NCBI GenBank assembly: GCA_021018995.1 | Contig: CM037586.1 | Coordinates: 150,516,060 to 150,580,059 of the forward strand | Direction of reading: 5' to 3' | DNA: 64,000 bases | From: Chloranthus sessilifolius | Lineage: Eukaryota > Streptophyta > Magnoliopsida > Chloranthales > Chloranthaceae | Shown: in pieces, positions 22,201 to 34,300 of the stretch | Position numbering within the stretch: the first letter of the stretch is position 1 | How the letters are laid out: each line of letters begins with the position of its first letter | Translations under genes and position numbers: made by a program | The notes under the pieces: model-generated | Seen by the model: the letters and a program-made list of their open reading frames with translations, nothing else | Told to the model about the DNA's origin: nothing | The model's database searches: none

Positions 22201-25200
22201 CCTTCTCGGGAAATAGATTTTAGGCTTCACACCTTCGGCTTCACACCAAACCCTTATCGAGAAGAAGATTTAATCTTCGAAGAAACTGATCTCAAGTTCC
22301 AAGGCAAATGCTCTTTTCATTCATCAAAAAAACTAACTACATTGTTTATTAAAAAACCTTATATAGGAGGCCTCTAAAACATTAAAAAACCCTAAAACAA
22401 ATACTAAAAAAAAAAAAGACAAGTATGCCCTCAAAACTTAAATTTTTTAAAATTCGCACTGTATCTCAATCAATCGAGGCATTGTAGCACTGTAGCTCAA
22501 GGACCAAAATTTCAGCCGAAATGACCGAAATTACGATCAAAATTATCGGTTTCGGTCCTCACCGAAACGATAATATGGGACCGAAATTTCGGTCATTGTT
22601 TGTATGGGATTGAAATTATAGACCGAAATTCATATTTTCGGCCAAAATTTCAGTTCCAGTCCCCTCCGAAACCGAAATGTAACCCGAAATTTTGATCCTT
22701 ATTGTAGTTCGATCAATCAAATTACTATAGCACTGTAACTTCTTTTTTTTAACTGACTACAACCGATCGATCAATTGAACGGTCAATCAATCGACTGGGC
22801 ATTGCTCCAGCACACTAATTACGCTCCTTTAAGCCTGGTTCTGATACATACAATATGGTCCGTAGCCTATGTCCATGATGTCGGCGTCCCCTACAATTCT
22901 CCCGGACCGAAAAAGTTTCATCACCGATGAAACACTCATGTAATACGGATCAAGTGTATTTGAACTCGAACGTTGGAACTCCTCGAAACCCGGCTCGCCA
23001 ACCCACTCTACCAAATATTTTTTAAGCTTCTCATCAACTCTCCCAGACCCGAAGGAATTCATCCATGATGACGTGTGATCGCGATATAGGCCGGGAATAC
23101 AAAAACGCAAGCGACAAGCCCTCTCATGATTGGCCCATGTACTCTCAGTAGTCGACCTATCAACCATTTGCATCTCATAAACTAGAAACTCTCTCCTGCG
23201 GGTGAATGCCACAAGATCATCCCAAATTTCCTCAATTACTTCTTTCCTCTACCTGCTTGGGTAGGGAAGGGGTATCGACTGCAAAGTTGGAACGGGATCG
23301 TGAATAGGGGGCGTTTGGAAAGGATTGCAGGGTCGTTGGATTGAGCCTAGAGAAGGAACTAGGTCCTCCACATTGAACGTTAAGTTAATCCTTGTATCTG
23401 GAAGAAGCTCAAGAATGCACACACTAGGATCACTCATTGCCACAAGTCCAAAAGGTCTAGCATCGTGGGCCTAGAGCTTCCTTGCAACTCTAGATGGGAA
23501 TCATTCATGTTCAATCTGAACCATTGCATGATCATTTAATTGGAATTCTATAAAAGCCTTAGGTAACTGCATCAATATTCTGAGAGTTTCATTGCATAAA
23601 TTAATTTTAAGCTTAATTTCGGCATGCAATGCGAAATGTGACTCAAAAGTTGACTCACAATAAGATTCAGAATGTATAACGGTATGCAACTCGAGACTAT
23701 GATGTGTACGTGTAGCTATGGACTCGATACTCTCATGTGCAAGCGACGCTAACGACTCACACATAACCGACTCAAGTGCTCTTGACTTTGCTAACATTAA
23801 CGACTTAGGCACAACCGGCTCTATGGGCACTATCAGCTCATGTGTGATAGAATCAAAGGACACTAATGGCTCATGTACGCTCGGCTCGACCAACTTCAAA
23901 GATTCAAGTGCACTCGACTCTACCACCAATAAGGAGTCGTGCACAACTGGCTCTACGAACACTAACAAATCGTGCGTAGGTGATTCGGTCGAATCGTGCA
24001 TGGGTGACTCAGTTGACTCATGTGTGGGCCACCAAACATCACTACTCACAAGGGAAATAGGGGTCTCATTAACGCAAACTAGACTCTCATAAGCTTCTTC
24101 CATCTCCTCTTCACTCATCACGGTACGAGGGTCATACACTTCTTTTTCTTTCCTATTCTCCGGCTCTATAGGACTCCCTCTTTTAGTCAATAAATTTTGA
24201 GTAGGAAGTTTTATGTTGCATTGGTAAGCAAAGTGTTTGAACCCTTGGCACTTAAGACAATCAGGACACTTATTTGTCTTGGTTCTCAAACTTCGTAGAA
24301 GGTGACGGTATGTCAAAGGAACATACTTTTCAATAAGTGTCACCTTCATATCATCCCATATGGAGATGGGTTTAATCCGACGAAACTCAATACGGAGTTC
24401 TATATGAATCCAAAAAATTTCAGCATTACCTTTAAACTTTGTTGTTACTAGTCTAATTTTGTACTCATCTGGTATGCCATACCAATCAAAGTACTCCTCT
24501 ACACTAGAAAACTATTCCACGAAGATTCTAAGGTCCGTCGTACCCTCAAAATCTGGGACTTTATTCCAAATAGATTTTAGAAACTTCTCGGCAGGGTCGT
24601 ACTCAGGTTCATGATGATGAGAATATCCCTGAACTCTAATCTTATCACGACTTTTGGGGTTTTGCCAAGAGTATAGAGTGTAGCGGTTCCCTCATTTCGA
24701 ACTCACCATGAATTCCTTACAATGAATTCCTTTCATGGCGGGTAAGGAATTCATGGTGACGTGTAAGTGACTCATACATGATGCTTGACACAAACACAAC
24801 TTAGACACAATTCTATGGACCAAACAACAGTTGATGAATTTTAACAAACTCATGGCGTGCACACACATGTAGACACAAATGCCAGAAAATTAAATGACTT
24901 TGAAATGACATTCACATGTGACTCAAAATGAGTAAGGACTTTTGTCAAACACTAGACGTGCACGCTCGATGAACAAAAAATGCACTGAAAATTAAAATGC
25001 AATAAACTAAACTCACCCAATATGCCCTAACCTAGAACCTAGTGCTTTGATACCAAAACTGATATGGGACCAAAACCCTAAACTACGTGAATGCTTATGA
25101 GATGAAGATTTGTAGAAATTAAACGAAATTAATTAAGCAAAAATTAATACATAATGATGAATATCTTAAGGTTCATGATTTTCCTCATAGAAGATCGTAT

Positions 25201-28200
25201 AGATTTGGGTAGGATCCAGTCCGTGCACTAGATCCGTTAGCCTTGCGGAAGGAAGATTCTAGAGATAAAACTCTAGCTGCTTCCAGATTAGGGCACTGGT
25301 AGTTCAATGATGGGATCGTTGGTTTTCTCTGGGGTTTTGGATGCAGAATGGATTATGATTAATGTGAGATTTAAGGTGTATTGGATCAATCGATTTAACG
25401 GTTTAGATGACGGCTGGGGTTAATGATTCCAGGATATTTAAAAGGATGATAGCTGAATTTAGGATTTATGGGATCAAAAGAAAGCAGAGAAAGAAAATAA
25501 AAGATAAAGAGATGGATAGAAGATAGATAGATATTGTGAGCTTCATACTAAACCGTTCTCGGGAAATAGATTTTGGGCTTCGCACCCTTGGCTTCACACC
25601 AAACCCTTCTCAGAAAGAAGATTTAATCTTCGAAGAAACTTATCTCAAGTTCCAAAGCAAAAGCTCTTTTCATTCATCAAAAAAACTAACTACATTGTTT
25701 ATTAAAAGACCTTACATAGAGACCTCTAAAACATAAGAAACCCCTAAAACAAATACTAAAAAAAAAAAAAAGTATGCCCTCAAAACTTAAATTCTTCAAA
25801 ATTCGCACTATAGCTCGATCAATTAAGGTACTGCAGCACTGTAGCTTTATTTAAAAAAAAAAACTGATTACAATCGATTGAATAGTCGATCAATCGACTG
25901 GGCATTGCTCCGGCACACTAATTATGCTCCTTTAAGCCTGATTCTGATTTCCATTCCGCTTCTTCCGACACCGGTAAACACGATAGGGTCCATAGCCTAT
26001 TCCACGATGTCGGTGTCCCCGTTAACTTCGTTCTTCCTCGCAACCCATTTCTCTCTTGCCCCCCTTTCTCTCTCGCAACACCTCTTTCACAACCCCTTTC
26101 TCTCTCGCAACCTCTTTCTTTCTCAATCACTTTCTCTCTCATCTCTTTCTCAGCGCAATACCTCTCTCAACCCCGCTATTTTTTATTTGCACCTTCACAA
26201 GCTCAAGTTCTTCGCCTCCGCAATCACTAAACTTTTTTATAGGTTTCTTGGAACCTCTATCACGAATTAAGCAATGGGCGACACTACAGTATGTGTTGTT
26301 ATGTACTTGAATATTTCATATATTTTAATCTTTTTATATTGGTTGATACTTGGTATTTCATATTTTTATTTTATTTATATTTGCTCATGTTGCGATTTTA
26401 TTGATGTTTCATATTTCATAATTAATTTTCTCTCTATTTATTTCTATTTATATATGCCTGCTTAATTAGTTGAATTTTTTTTGTCCTCTATAAAAATATA
26501 AAAGATAAAAAATATTTAAAAAATAGATATTAAGGATTAATATGTAAAAATAAAAACTATTATAAAAAAAAAATAGTAACTAGCCTCGTCATGGCCACGC
26601 CATGGCATGGCGAGCCTCTTCGCCATGACCTCAACACACCGCCTTAACTACCTTGGTGACTAGGGTATTTTTTGGAGTTGGCTTTAAATATCCTTATGTA
26701 AAGAAAGTTCTATTATTAGTATATTACGTTATGATTATGAATATTAAATTAAACGAGAGATTTTTCATTTTCTTTCCTGAGATGGGTTTGGTGTGAGGCC
26801 AATGATTCTTATTAATAATTTCTCTAGTCTATGTAAATAATTTTTTTTACTTCTTGTTAATGAAAATTGAATCTTTTAGTTTTAGTCTAGAGAAAATAAG
26901 TTTTTCTGTGAATTTAAAATTTACCCTGCTGAAAATTAAAATATACCTTGTTGAACTCATCCAAAACCCTAGAATAGAATTGAAGGACGCCCTCACGGGA
27001 TGTCGTTTAATTCCCTTAGGTAGGGGTAATCAAGATCTCTAACTAGAATCCTTGTTTCCAAGTTTAGAAGACGCCGCATTTCCAGATTGGAACACTAATC
27101 GAATGTGGGATAATAATTATAATGAGATTCTTTATTTTCTTTCATGAAATTCAGCACTTTATTAATATAATCAATTGTTCATAAATATAACTTCTAATCC
27201 CAGCCATTAAAATCAGATTTTAATGTTCGGTCCTGCATCACCGAGACTGTTTATTGTTTTGATATTTTTTGATAAATAAATATTTCCACTACTCACAAAA
27301 AAGGTAGATGTAAATTGAATTGAGAATATGCACCTGCAATCTTAGATAAGAAAATGTTGGAGTCTCCAGAAGGTGTGTCAATTTGTCCAACTCAACTAAG
27401 AATTTCACGTTTATGTCTTCCTCAACCAATGACTGAATCAGAGAATTTGCATGTTGGTATGCCTGCCAGGAAAGATCACAGATAATCATAACTCTGCAAA
27501 AAGAATAAATGTAAGATGCATGGAGAGGGATCGTAGGACATGACAATACACCCACCTGAGCAAGTAAGCAAAGACTTATTGTGGCCACTGGTGAATGGCA
27601 CCAAGCAGAATATAGATATTCAAATAAGTCTTTCCCAGCAGGATTCACCAATGACTGCTTTAGAAATACTCGTAGGTCGGTTAATTCAGTTGAAGTAAGT
27701 AAAATCCAATTCAGTGCCTGCGACCGATAAAAGATAGCGCAACATAGGTGGTCAATAAATATAATGTTTCTGGACTAAAGATGTTATCGTTGCATCTTAA
27801 AAATGACAAAACCTGAACCATGATGGAAGCAAAATCTAAGTCGGCTTCTCTGTTTAGGATCGTCGAAAGTTCTCGGTAAACTTGCTCAGCATCCAAAAGA
27901 ATACAAAGACGACGGACAATCAGAGCACCACGCCTTAAAAAGAACAGAAATTTGTCAGTGAAAGTAGTTACAAGTCACAAATTTTCAATTTAGTTCCAAA
28001 CCAAAAAGAGGTCTGTTTCTCAAATTTCAATCAAAATACTCACTTCTCAAGAAGTGAGTGCTCGACACGAAAATTATTCACTAGAACAGTAACAAGATGG
28101 CGGAAGTTCGGCACATCTTTTGCTATGGAAGCATGTACCTCTACCACCAACAGAACCACCTGTGAAAAGAACCATAAACAAAAACATTTTTTGAGAATCC

Positions 28201-31200
28201 AGGAATAAGGAGTAGATCTCTGGTCCTTCACAGAAATTTAGCTTTTAATAGGAAAAGAAAATTTACAAAATAAAAAATAAAAATGAATGGACCACTTGAA
28301 TCTTCCCTAATACAAGGCCATAGGCTTCCCAGAGAAATACTTTCAGTTGCATAATTACAAAAATAAAGAAACCAGATGAAATACAAAATACCAGAGAACT
28401 ACTCACAACCATGGGTCAAAATCTCGGATTTCCGAGACGTATCATCCAGCCTCCAGGACGATACGTATCGACCGATATGTATCGTCCTGGCAGGACGATA
28501 CATTGAATGTATTATCCTGGAGGGACGATACATTGAATGTATTGTCCTGGTACATTTTTTTTTTACATCCCAAAAATTACCCTAATGCTGCATTTGGGTT
28601 AGCTCTTTCAGCTCTTTTTCACTTTTTGGCTCCGGTAGAGAACTACTTTAACATTTGGTAACACAGCTCCTTGCCTCATTTGCTCTGGCAGGGAGCTGTT
28701 TTAAGTGATAAAACTGCTCTACGCCTGCTCTATCTCAGAGCAGATTTTATCTGCTCTGACAGAGAGATAACCCAAACACAGCTTAAAATTCTGGGAAAAT
28801 ATATTTAATACTTTTCTATTTTTTTCAAAATTTTTTAATATTATTTAAGGCTTCTTTGAGGCATATTTGGGAATTTTATCAACTTAGAAGTATAAAACCT
28901 CTCAACTTGACATTGTATATGATAATATGAATAATAAACTACTGAGCATAGCACATTGTAGATGTAGGTTAGGAAATAGAAACCCTACCCCAAATTCATT
29001 TATTTTTTTTCAAATTCTAGACATTTAGCCCCTCAAATTTGGGGGTTGCCACAAGACCCACAAATTTGGGGTTCAAATATATAGATCTACCATATTTATG
29101 GGTAGATCTATATTTTTCCATAAAAAAATAGAAGCAAATGGACAAAAAACACACAAAATTATAGGGAAAATACCTTTAGTATGGTCTACGGTGAGTCGGC
29201 GGCATTCCCATACGATTCCGGGTGGTGGAGATCGTAGATCTGATGCTTAGAGGGAAGAGGAGAGGAAAATAGAAGAGAAAATAGGAGAAAAGAGGAGAAA
29301 AAATAAAGAAAAAAGGAAAGCTGAGCTTAAAGGGATTTCCCTTCGTCACTTGAAGCTGGGGACCCCACTGGACGATAATTTGAAATTATCGTCCAATACG
29401 GATGATGAATTGGACAATAAGGACGATAAATTGAGCGATAATTACACTGTTTTTAAGGGGGGCGAGAAATAACCCAAGTACCGTATCGTCCAGGTCCAAA
29501 ACGGTATCGAACGATATGTTGATCCATGCTCACAACTTGGTTTCATCACAAACAAGATGGACACAGGCATGCACAAAGAGGAGAAATTGTAAAGTTACAA
29601 ACTGATATGCAATCAGTTGGCTGAGTATGCAGGCATGCAGCAGCAAGCCAAATTCTGATATTTGTGTTAGGTATTAAATTTTAAGAACTAGACAAATTAA
29701 TACCTATAGAGAAAATTTGACTAGGGTATCGATTCATGATAGTTTTAGAAGTTCCAATGATATTTATGGCAAAACTAAGAGACCATTGAAATGTGAAGCA
29801 CACAACTATATTTTGCATATTTCGACCAATCAATGAGCCATTCAAAATGGTCATCAATAAGAAATCAACTCAGTTGGAAACTGAAAAAAAAATTTAAAAT
29901 AAACAAAAAATCAAAAAACAGCAACTCTATGATGAATTTAACCTAATAAAATAGTATCTGGAGAGTAATGACTAGTTAGTAACCACAGTGTGTATGGTCA
30001 TTTACATTTCAATTTTTGCAAGAGCAGTATAATTCAATTAAATTTTGAAAAAAGCCTACAGAAAAAAACAAGGAACAAAGCCAAGAATAATTTAAACTTT
30101 GCCTTGCTTATGCAAATCCTTTCTCTTATAAGGTGCTCCAGATATAGTTAACCTGTGCACAGCCTGATTGGCTTCCCTATGAAAGGGAGAAACCTATACA
30201 ACTCAAAATTGATGTATAAAAAAAAAACTTCAAAAGAACCAATGAGTCACATGAAAAAGATGGCAGCCTCTTCAACCATTGAATATCATCACTAAGAAAA
30301 TAACCTTCACTAACAGTCAACCCTAAGAACAAAGAAGACAAAATCTGAAGGTCACACAAGTGGATTTGCCTCAGTGTGATTGCTTCTATATGATATAGAA
30401 AAATGAGTGAACTACCTTAAGCCATTCAACATTCTTAAAGCCAAAAAGAGTCGGAGGAACCTTGAGGTGTCAAGAAGCATTCCTCCTGAACATTATGTTT
30501 TTAGTTTTTTTTTTTTTTAATTAAGAAAAAAGAAATTCTTGGTTGCTCGGTATATACTACCTGTGATACACAAAACAAAGGTTTTATAATGTAAAAATGA
30601 GAACAATGTGAGAATCAATTTTCCTCTACAGTATCTAACAATTGGACATTTTGGAACCATATCTAATGTATTGATATTTGACAATCCATTACATATACTA
30701 GGCAGTCAACGACTCAAAATTAGTATCCAAACTCCATAGAACTTACTCCACAGAAAGCAACAGCTGACGCAAGAAAATTAGTCCAGCAACATGACAGCTT
30801 TCCTATGGAACTACTAAAGAACCCGAGTAGTTCTTGTATCAAGAAACCTTGGCAAGGACTGCCAAGTGAGTGTAACGACACCATTGGTAATTGGATTGGT
30901 TGGCAAAAACTGTCTAATACGAACAGATCCTAGGCATACACACACACACACACACACACAAACCTTAAAAAATTAGTGCTAAAAAGTGAAAGTGGTATCC
31001 TGTTTTTTTTGTTTGTTTATTAAAAAATCGTCCTTTCACCTTTCTTTTTTCAGTCAGAGGCCTGACAACATTTAACTCAGCTATTTTTTAAGTAAGGCAG
31101 CGAACAGTGTGTACGTCATCTTCTTTTAAAAAGTATATATAATCGAACAATCTTTTGCAGGATTAATATAAAATGTAAAACGTATACATCAAAAATATAT

Positions 31201-31267
31201 ATAAACTTTTTTGAATCATTAATATAAGATGTAAAATGTATACATCAAATATTTATACATGTATATT

Positions 31268-31306
<39 letters not shown>

Positions 31307-34300
31307 TACACATCAGTTAAGTATTTTAAACAAATAATAAAAATATTTTTTAATATATGAACCACCAAATCTATCTATTCAATCCTTCTAATCGAGTGAC
31401 ATATTTTGATAGAAACGTGTGTTAAATTTATAATTTGCTTCAAGAAAGCTAAGCTATACATGATAGAGCATACTTATTATATTTTATTAAAAGAACAAAG
31501 TTGCCGAATTTTTTGTGGAATCAATTCACGAATTTATTCGAACTGATCTGAACCGACCCTTTGCCGAAAAACTGCCAAATCCGAACTTTGTTACTATGTG
31601 TGCCATGTGATCTATAAAAAAAATTAAAAACAAAAGTTTTTAGTGATCAGTTATGTATTTTAAACATATAATAAAAATATTTTCTAATATATGAACCACC
31701 AAATCTAGCTATTCAATCCTTCTAATCGAGTGACATATTTTGATAGAAACGTGTCTTAAATTTATAATTTGCTTCAAGATAACTAAGCTATACATGATAG
31801 CGCATATTTATTTTGTTTTATTAAAAGAAAAAAGATGCCGAATATTTTTTGGAATCAATTCACGAAGTTATTCGAACTGATTCGAATCGGCCCTTTGCCG
31901 AAAAACTGCCAAATCCGAACTTTGTTATTATGTGTGCCATGTGATCTAAAAAAAAAATTAAAAACAAAAATTTTTAGTGGTCAAATCTAGGTCAAAATTT
32001 GGATACCGCCCCAAACATCCTGATGCATTGATTTTTTCTCCTTTGACCACATTTTGGATGGTGGATATCCACCCTTTTTAATTGTTTTTTTTAAATGGAC
32101 CTAATCATCCTTGGGCATATATATGCACACACAGACATATAATGGCCAGGACTATACCCTTGTGTAAAAGAAAAGTGCTACACTCAAACCAATTGGGAGC
32201 CACGTGCACATGCACAAGATCAACCATCGACCATTCAAAAAAAAGATCTTGCAACGTCCATTTTGTGATCATTGATGAAATTTTTGGATGGGAAATCCTA
32301 TCTTTGACCCATGAAATGAAGAGCAAACAAATCCATATATATGCATAGTACAGTGGTTAGGTTCCCCAACATGGCACGGTAAGCGTGGAGCTCCATGAGG
32401 AATCAAAAATAAATTGATCTATATAATGAACCTGAGGTCCACGTGGAATCAAAATAATGTTTTGGGCACTACGTGGAGCTCCACGGGGAATTTAGGTGCA
32501 CGGTGAGCTTGCACCATAGGTGCAGGCATCCCTTTTCCTATGTATTATCAAACAAATATAATAATTGAATATATAAAAGAGAGAAAAGAATGTATGTGTA
32601 GAGTACGACTTTAACATAGGAACTCCAATTCTAAATCTTCCCCAAGCATTACCAAACCAATCCCAAGTTTAGGAAGTCCATTAGCCATCTCATTTGCTTC
32701 ACGTGGAACCAGTACCACAGTCAAGAGTTCAGTAGCCCGTATATCCAGAATTTCCTTAAAGATATCGGCATGCCTCCACAAGAAGTGATGGCTTTGACTA
32801 GCCCAATATAGGGTATTCTGGTAGTCACCTTCCACAATTGTCGACCCTCTTAGAGGTTGTTGCAGTGCCTTTACAACTCCCCTCCCCCCCAAATACACAC
32901 ACACACACACACACCTAATTCTCTACTAAATCCGCTCACTCTTTCAGCCCGGCGTATTCCAATAGCACTTATCCACAATGTTCTATAATTGTAATAACGA
33001 ATCCACTCTGACCCAAGTCGCATAAAGAGCACGCATGGAACTTTACCTTTATGAACCCGAGAGGACAGTCACAAACATCTCCCAGCCTTAGTTACCATCT
33101 CCCTTGGTGAATACTAGCCCTGATTCCTTCTTAGATTGTCCCCGCTCACGTTCCTTTATGTTATCAATAAGTAATCTCATCCATGGATCAAAAAATCGGA
33201 TTTTCGATACGTATCGTCCAAACCTCCAGGACGATACGTATCGTCCAATACATTCAATGTATCGGCAATACATTGAATGTATCATCCTGGTCATTGTTGT
33301 CAAAGGCGACCGCATATGCAATTATGCGATCGCATATGCGGTCCCGAAAGTGAAAATCGCATATGCCATCATGGCATATGCGATTTTGCAAGTATGCGAT
33401 CACATACTGTTCCAATGGTCAGAAATATGACCGTTGGAGCTTGTTTAATATTTATTTTTATTTTTTAAGCCTCCCCAAAGCTTATAAATAGGGGGTTCCT
33501 CTTCCTAATCCATACCACATCCATTCAAGGTATGATTTGTGTCTCTTTGGTCTTTTTTTTTAGTTTTTAGTGCTCTCTTCCTCTCTTTTTTTTTCTCTCT
33601 CTCTCTCTCTTTCTCAAAGCTTTGTTGATAATTCATTTTGCTCTATTTTGTAGTTAACTAAGCAAGGAGCTTCAATCTTCATTGGCATTCCATCATTCTT
33701 CAAGCAAAGAGGGAAGATCACTTCAAGAATCAAGGATTCAAGGAATTCAAGAGTTAGAAATTAATTTATAATTCTTATTAAATTTTGTTTGATTGTTTTT
33801 CCTCCTTACTACACCTCATTTCTTTCATTTTTTTCTTTTTTTAGTATGGTCTCCACCACTCACTTCTGTAAAATACGTTGTCATTATGCCTACGTCCTTG
33901 AACGACGCTCATAGGCCGGTAAATTCGAATGATCCGGGTTGGAAATATAGACGTTATAAGAGTGTAACCGAAAAAAATAAAGTCCAATGTACCCTATGCC
34001 CCTATGTAAGCATGGGGGAATAGGGAGACACAAGCAACATCTTGCTTGGCAACCCGGATCGAATGCGAACGCATGTCCAAATGCCTCGTCGGAGGTTTGA
34101 AAAGAGATCATGGAATGGATGGATAACACTTCGAGGTTGAAACCTAACGACGAAGTGATTTTACAACAATACTATGATGTTTAGGAAGATGACGAAGAAC
34201 ATGATAGATCTACTCCCTCCACGGCTCGCAGTAGTGCAAGACCACCACCCTCTAAAGAGCACGTGGTGGAAAGGGGAAGGGAATAAATAAATTCTTCTCT

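Larger units (their letters stand above)
21705..26024 (-). mobile_element. Internally deleted Ty3-type retrotransposon (gag + integrase tail)
   Basis: The LTRs are at 21705-22895 (3') and 25060-26024 (5'). A primer-binding site matching initiator tRNA-Met (TGGTATCAAAGC, 25044-25055) follows the 5' LTR. The purine tract CGGTCCGGGAGAAT precedes the 3' LTR. The internal region encodes a gag with zinc knuckle, a Ser/Glu/His-rich repeat tract, then an integrase C-terminus and chromodomain-like end. Protease, reverse transcriptase, RNase H and integrase core are absent. The flanking pentamers ACCTT and ACTTC match only at 3 of 5. Confidence 0.85.
21236..26655. mobile_element. hAT-like element, CATGGC words, split by a retrotransposon
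   Basis: It starts CATGATAGTCAAAGCG and ends CCTTAACTACCTTG. The flanks GTGTTTAG (21228-21235) and GTGACTAG (26656-26663) agree at 6 of 8 positions. The uninterrupted LTR copy at 48.8 kb lacks this insert. The subterminal parts are packed with GCCATGGCG/CAATGGC words, and the left arm holds many TATAACTTATAA repeats. An LTR retrotransposon (21705-26024) later landed inside. A similar element lies at 37324-37965. Confidence 0.75.
18456..27240 (+). mobile_element. Long LTR (copy 1), split by nested insertions
   Basis: It starts TGTAGCACTTTGAATGG and ends GGTCCTGCATCA. Its own sequence is 18456-18708, 20854-21235 and 26656-27240. These pieces line up in order with the unbroken copy at 47731-49499 (GTTGAAGGCCCCATGTGTGC, GAAAGCTACTTTGATAAGC, GGTTTGGTGTGAGGCCAATG). 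A purine-rich AGAGACAAAAAGG precedes the start. No matching 5-bp flanks were found, so it may be a 3' LTR of a decayed element. Confidence 0.7.

Noticed and set aside
23718..24092. Plus-strand 124-codon Ser/Thr-rich frame
   Set aside because: Antisense shadow of the repeat tract in the minus-strand gag relic.
25878..26310. Plus-strand Ser/Leu-rich frames
   Set aside because: Translation of a CTCTCT/TTTCTC low-complexity tract in the hAT-like element; no conserved features.
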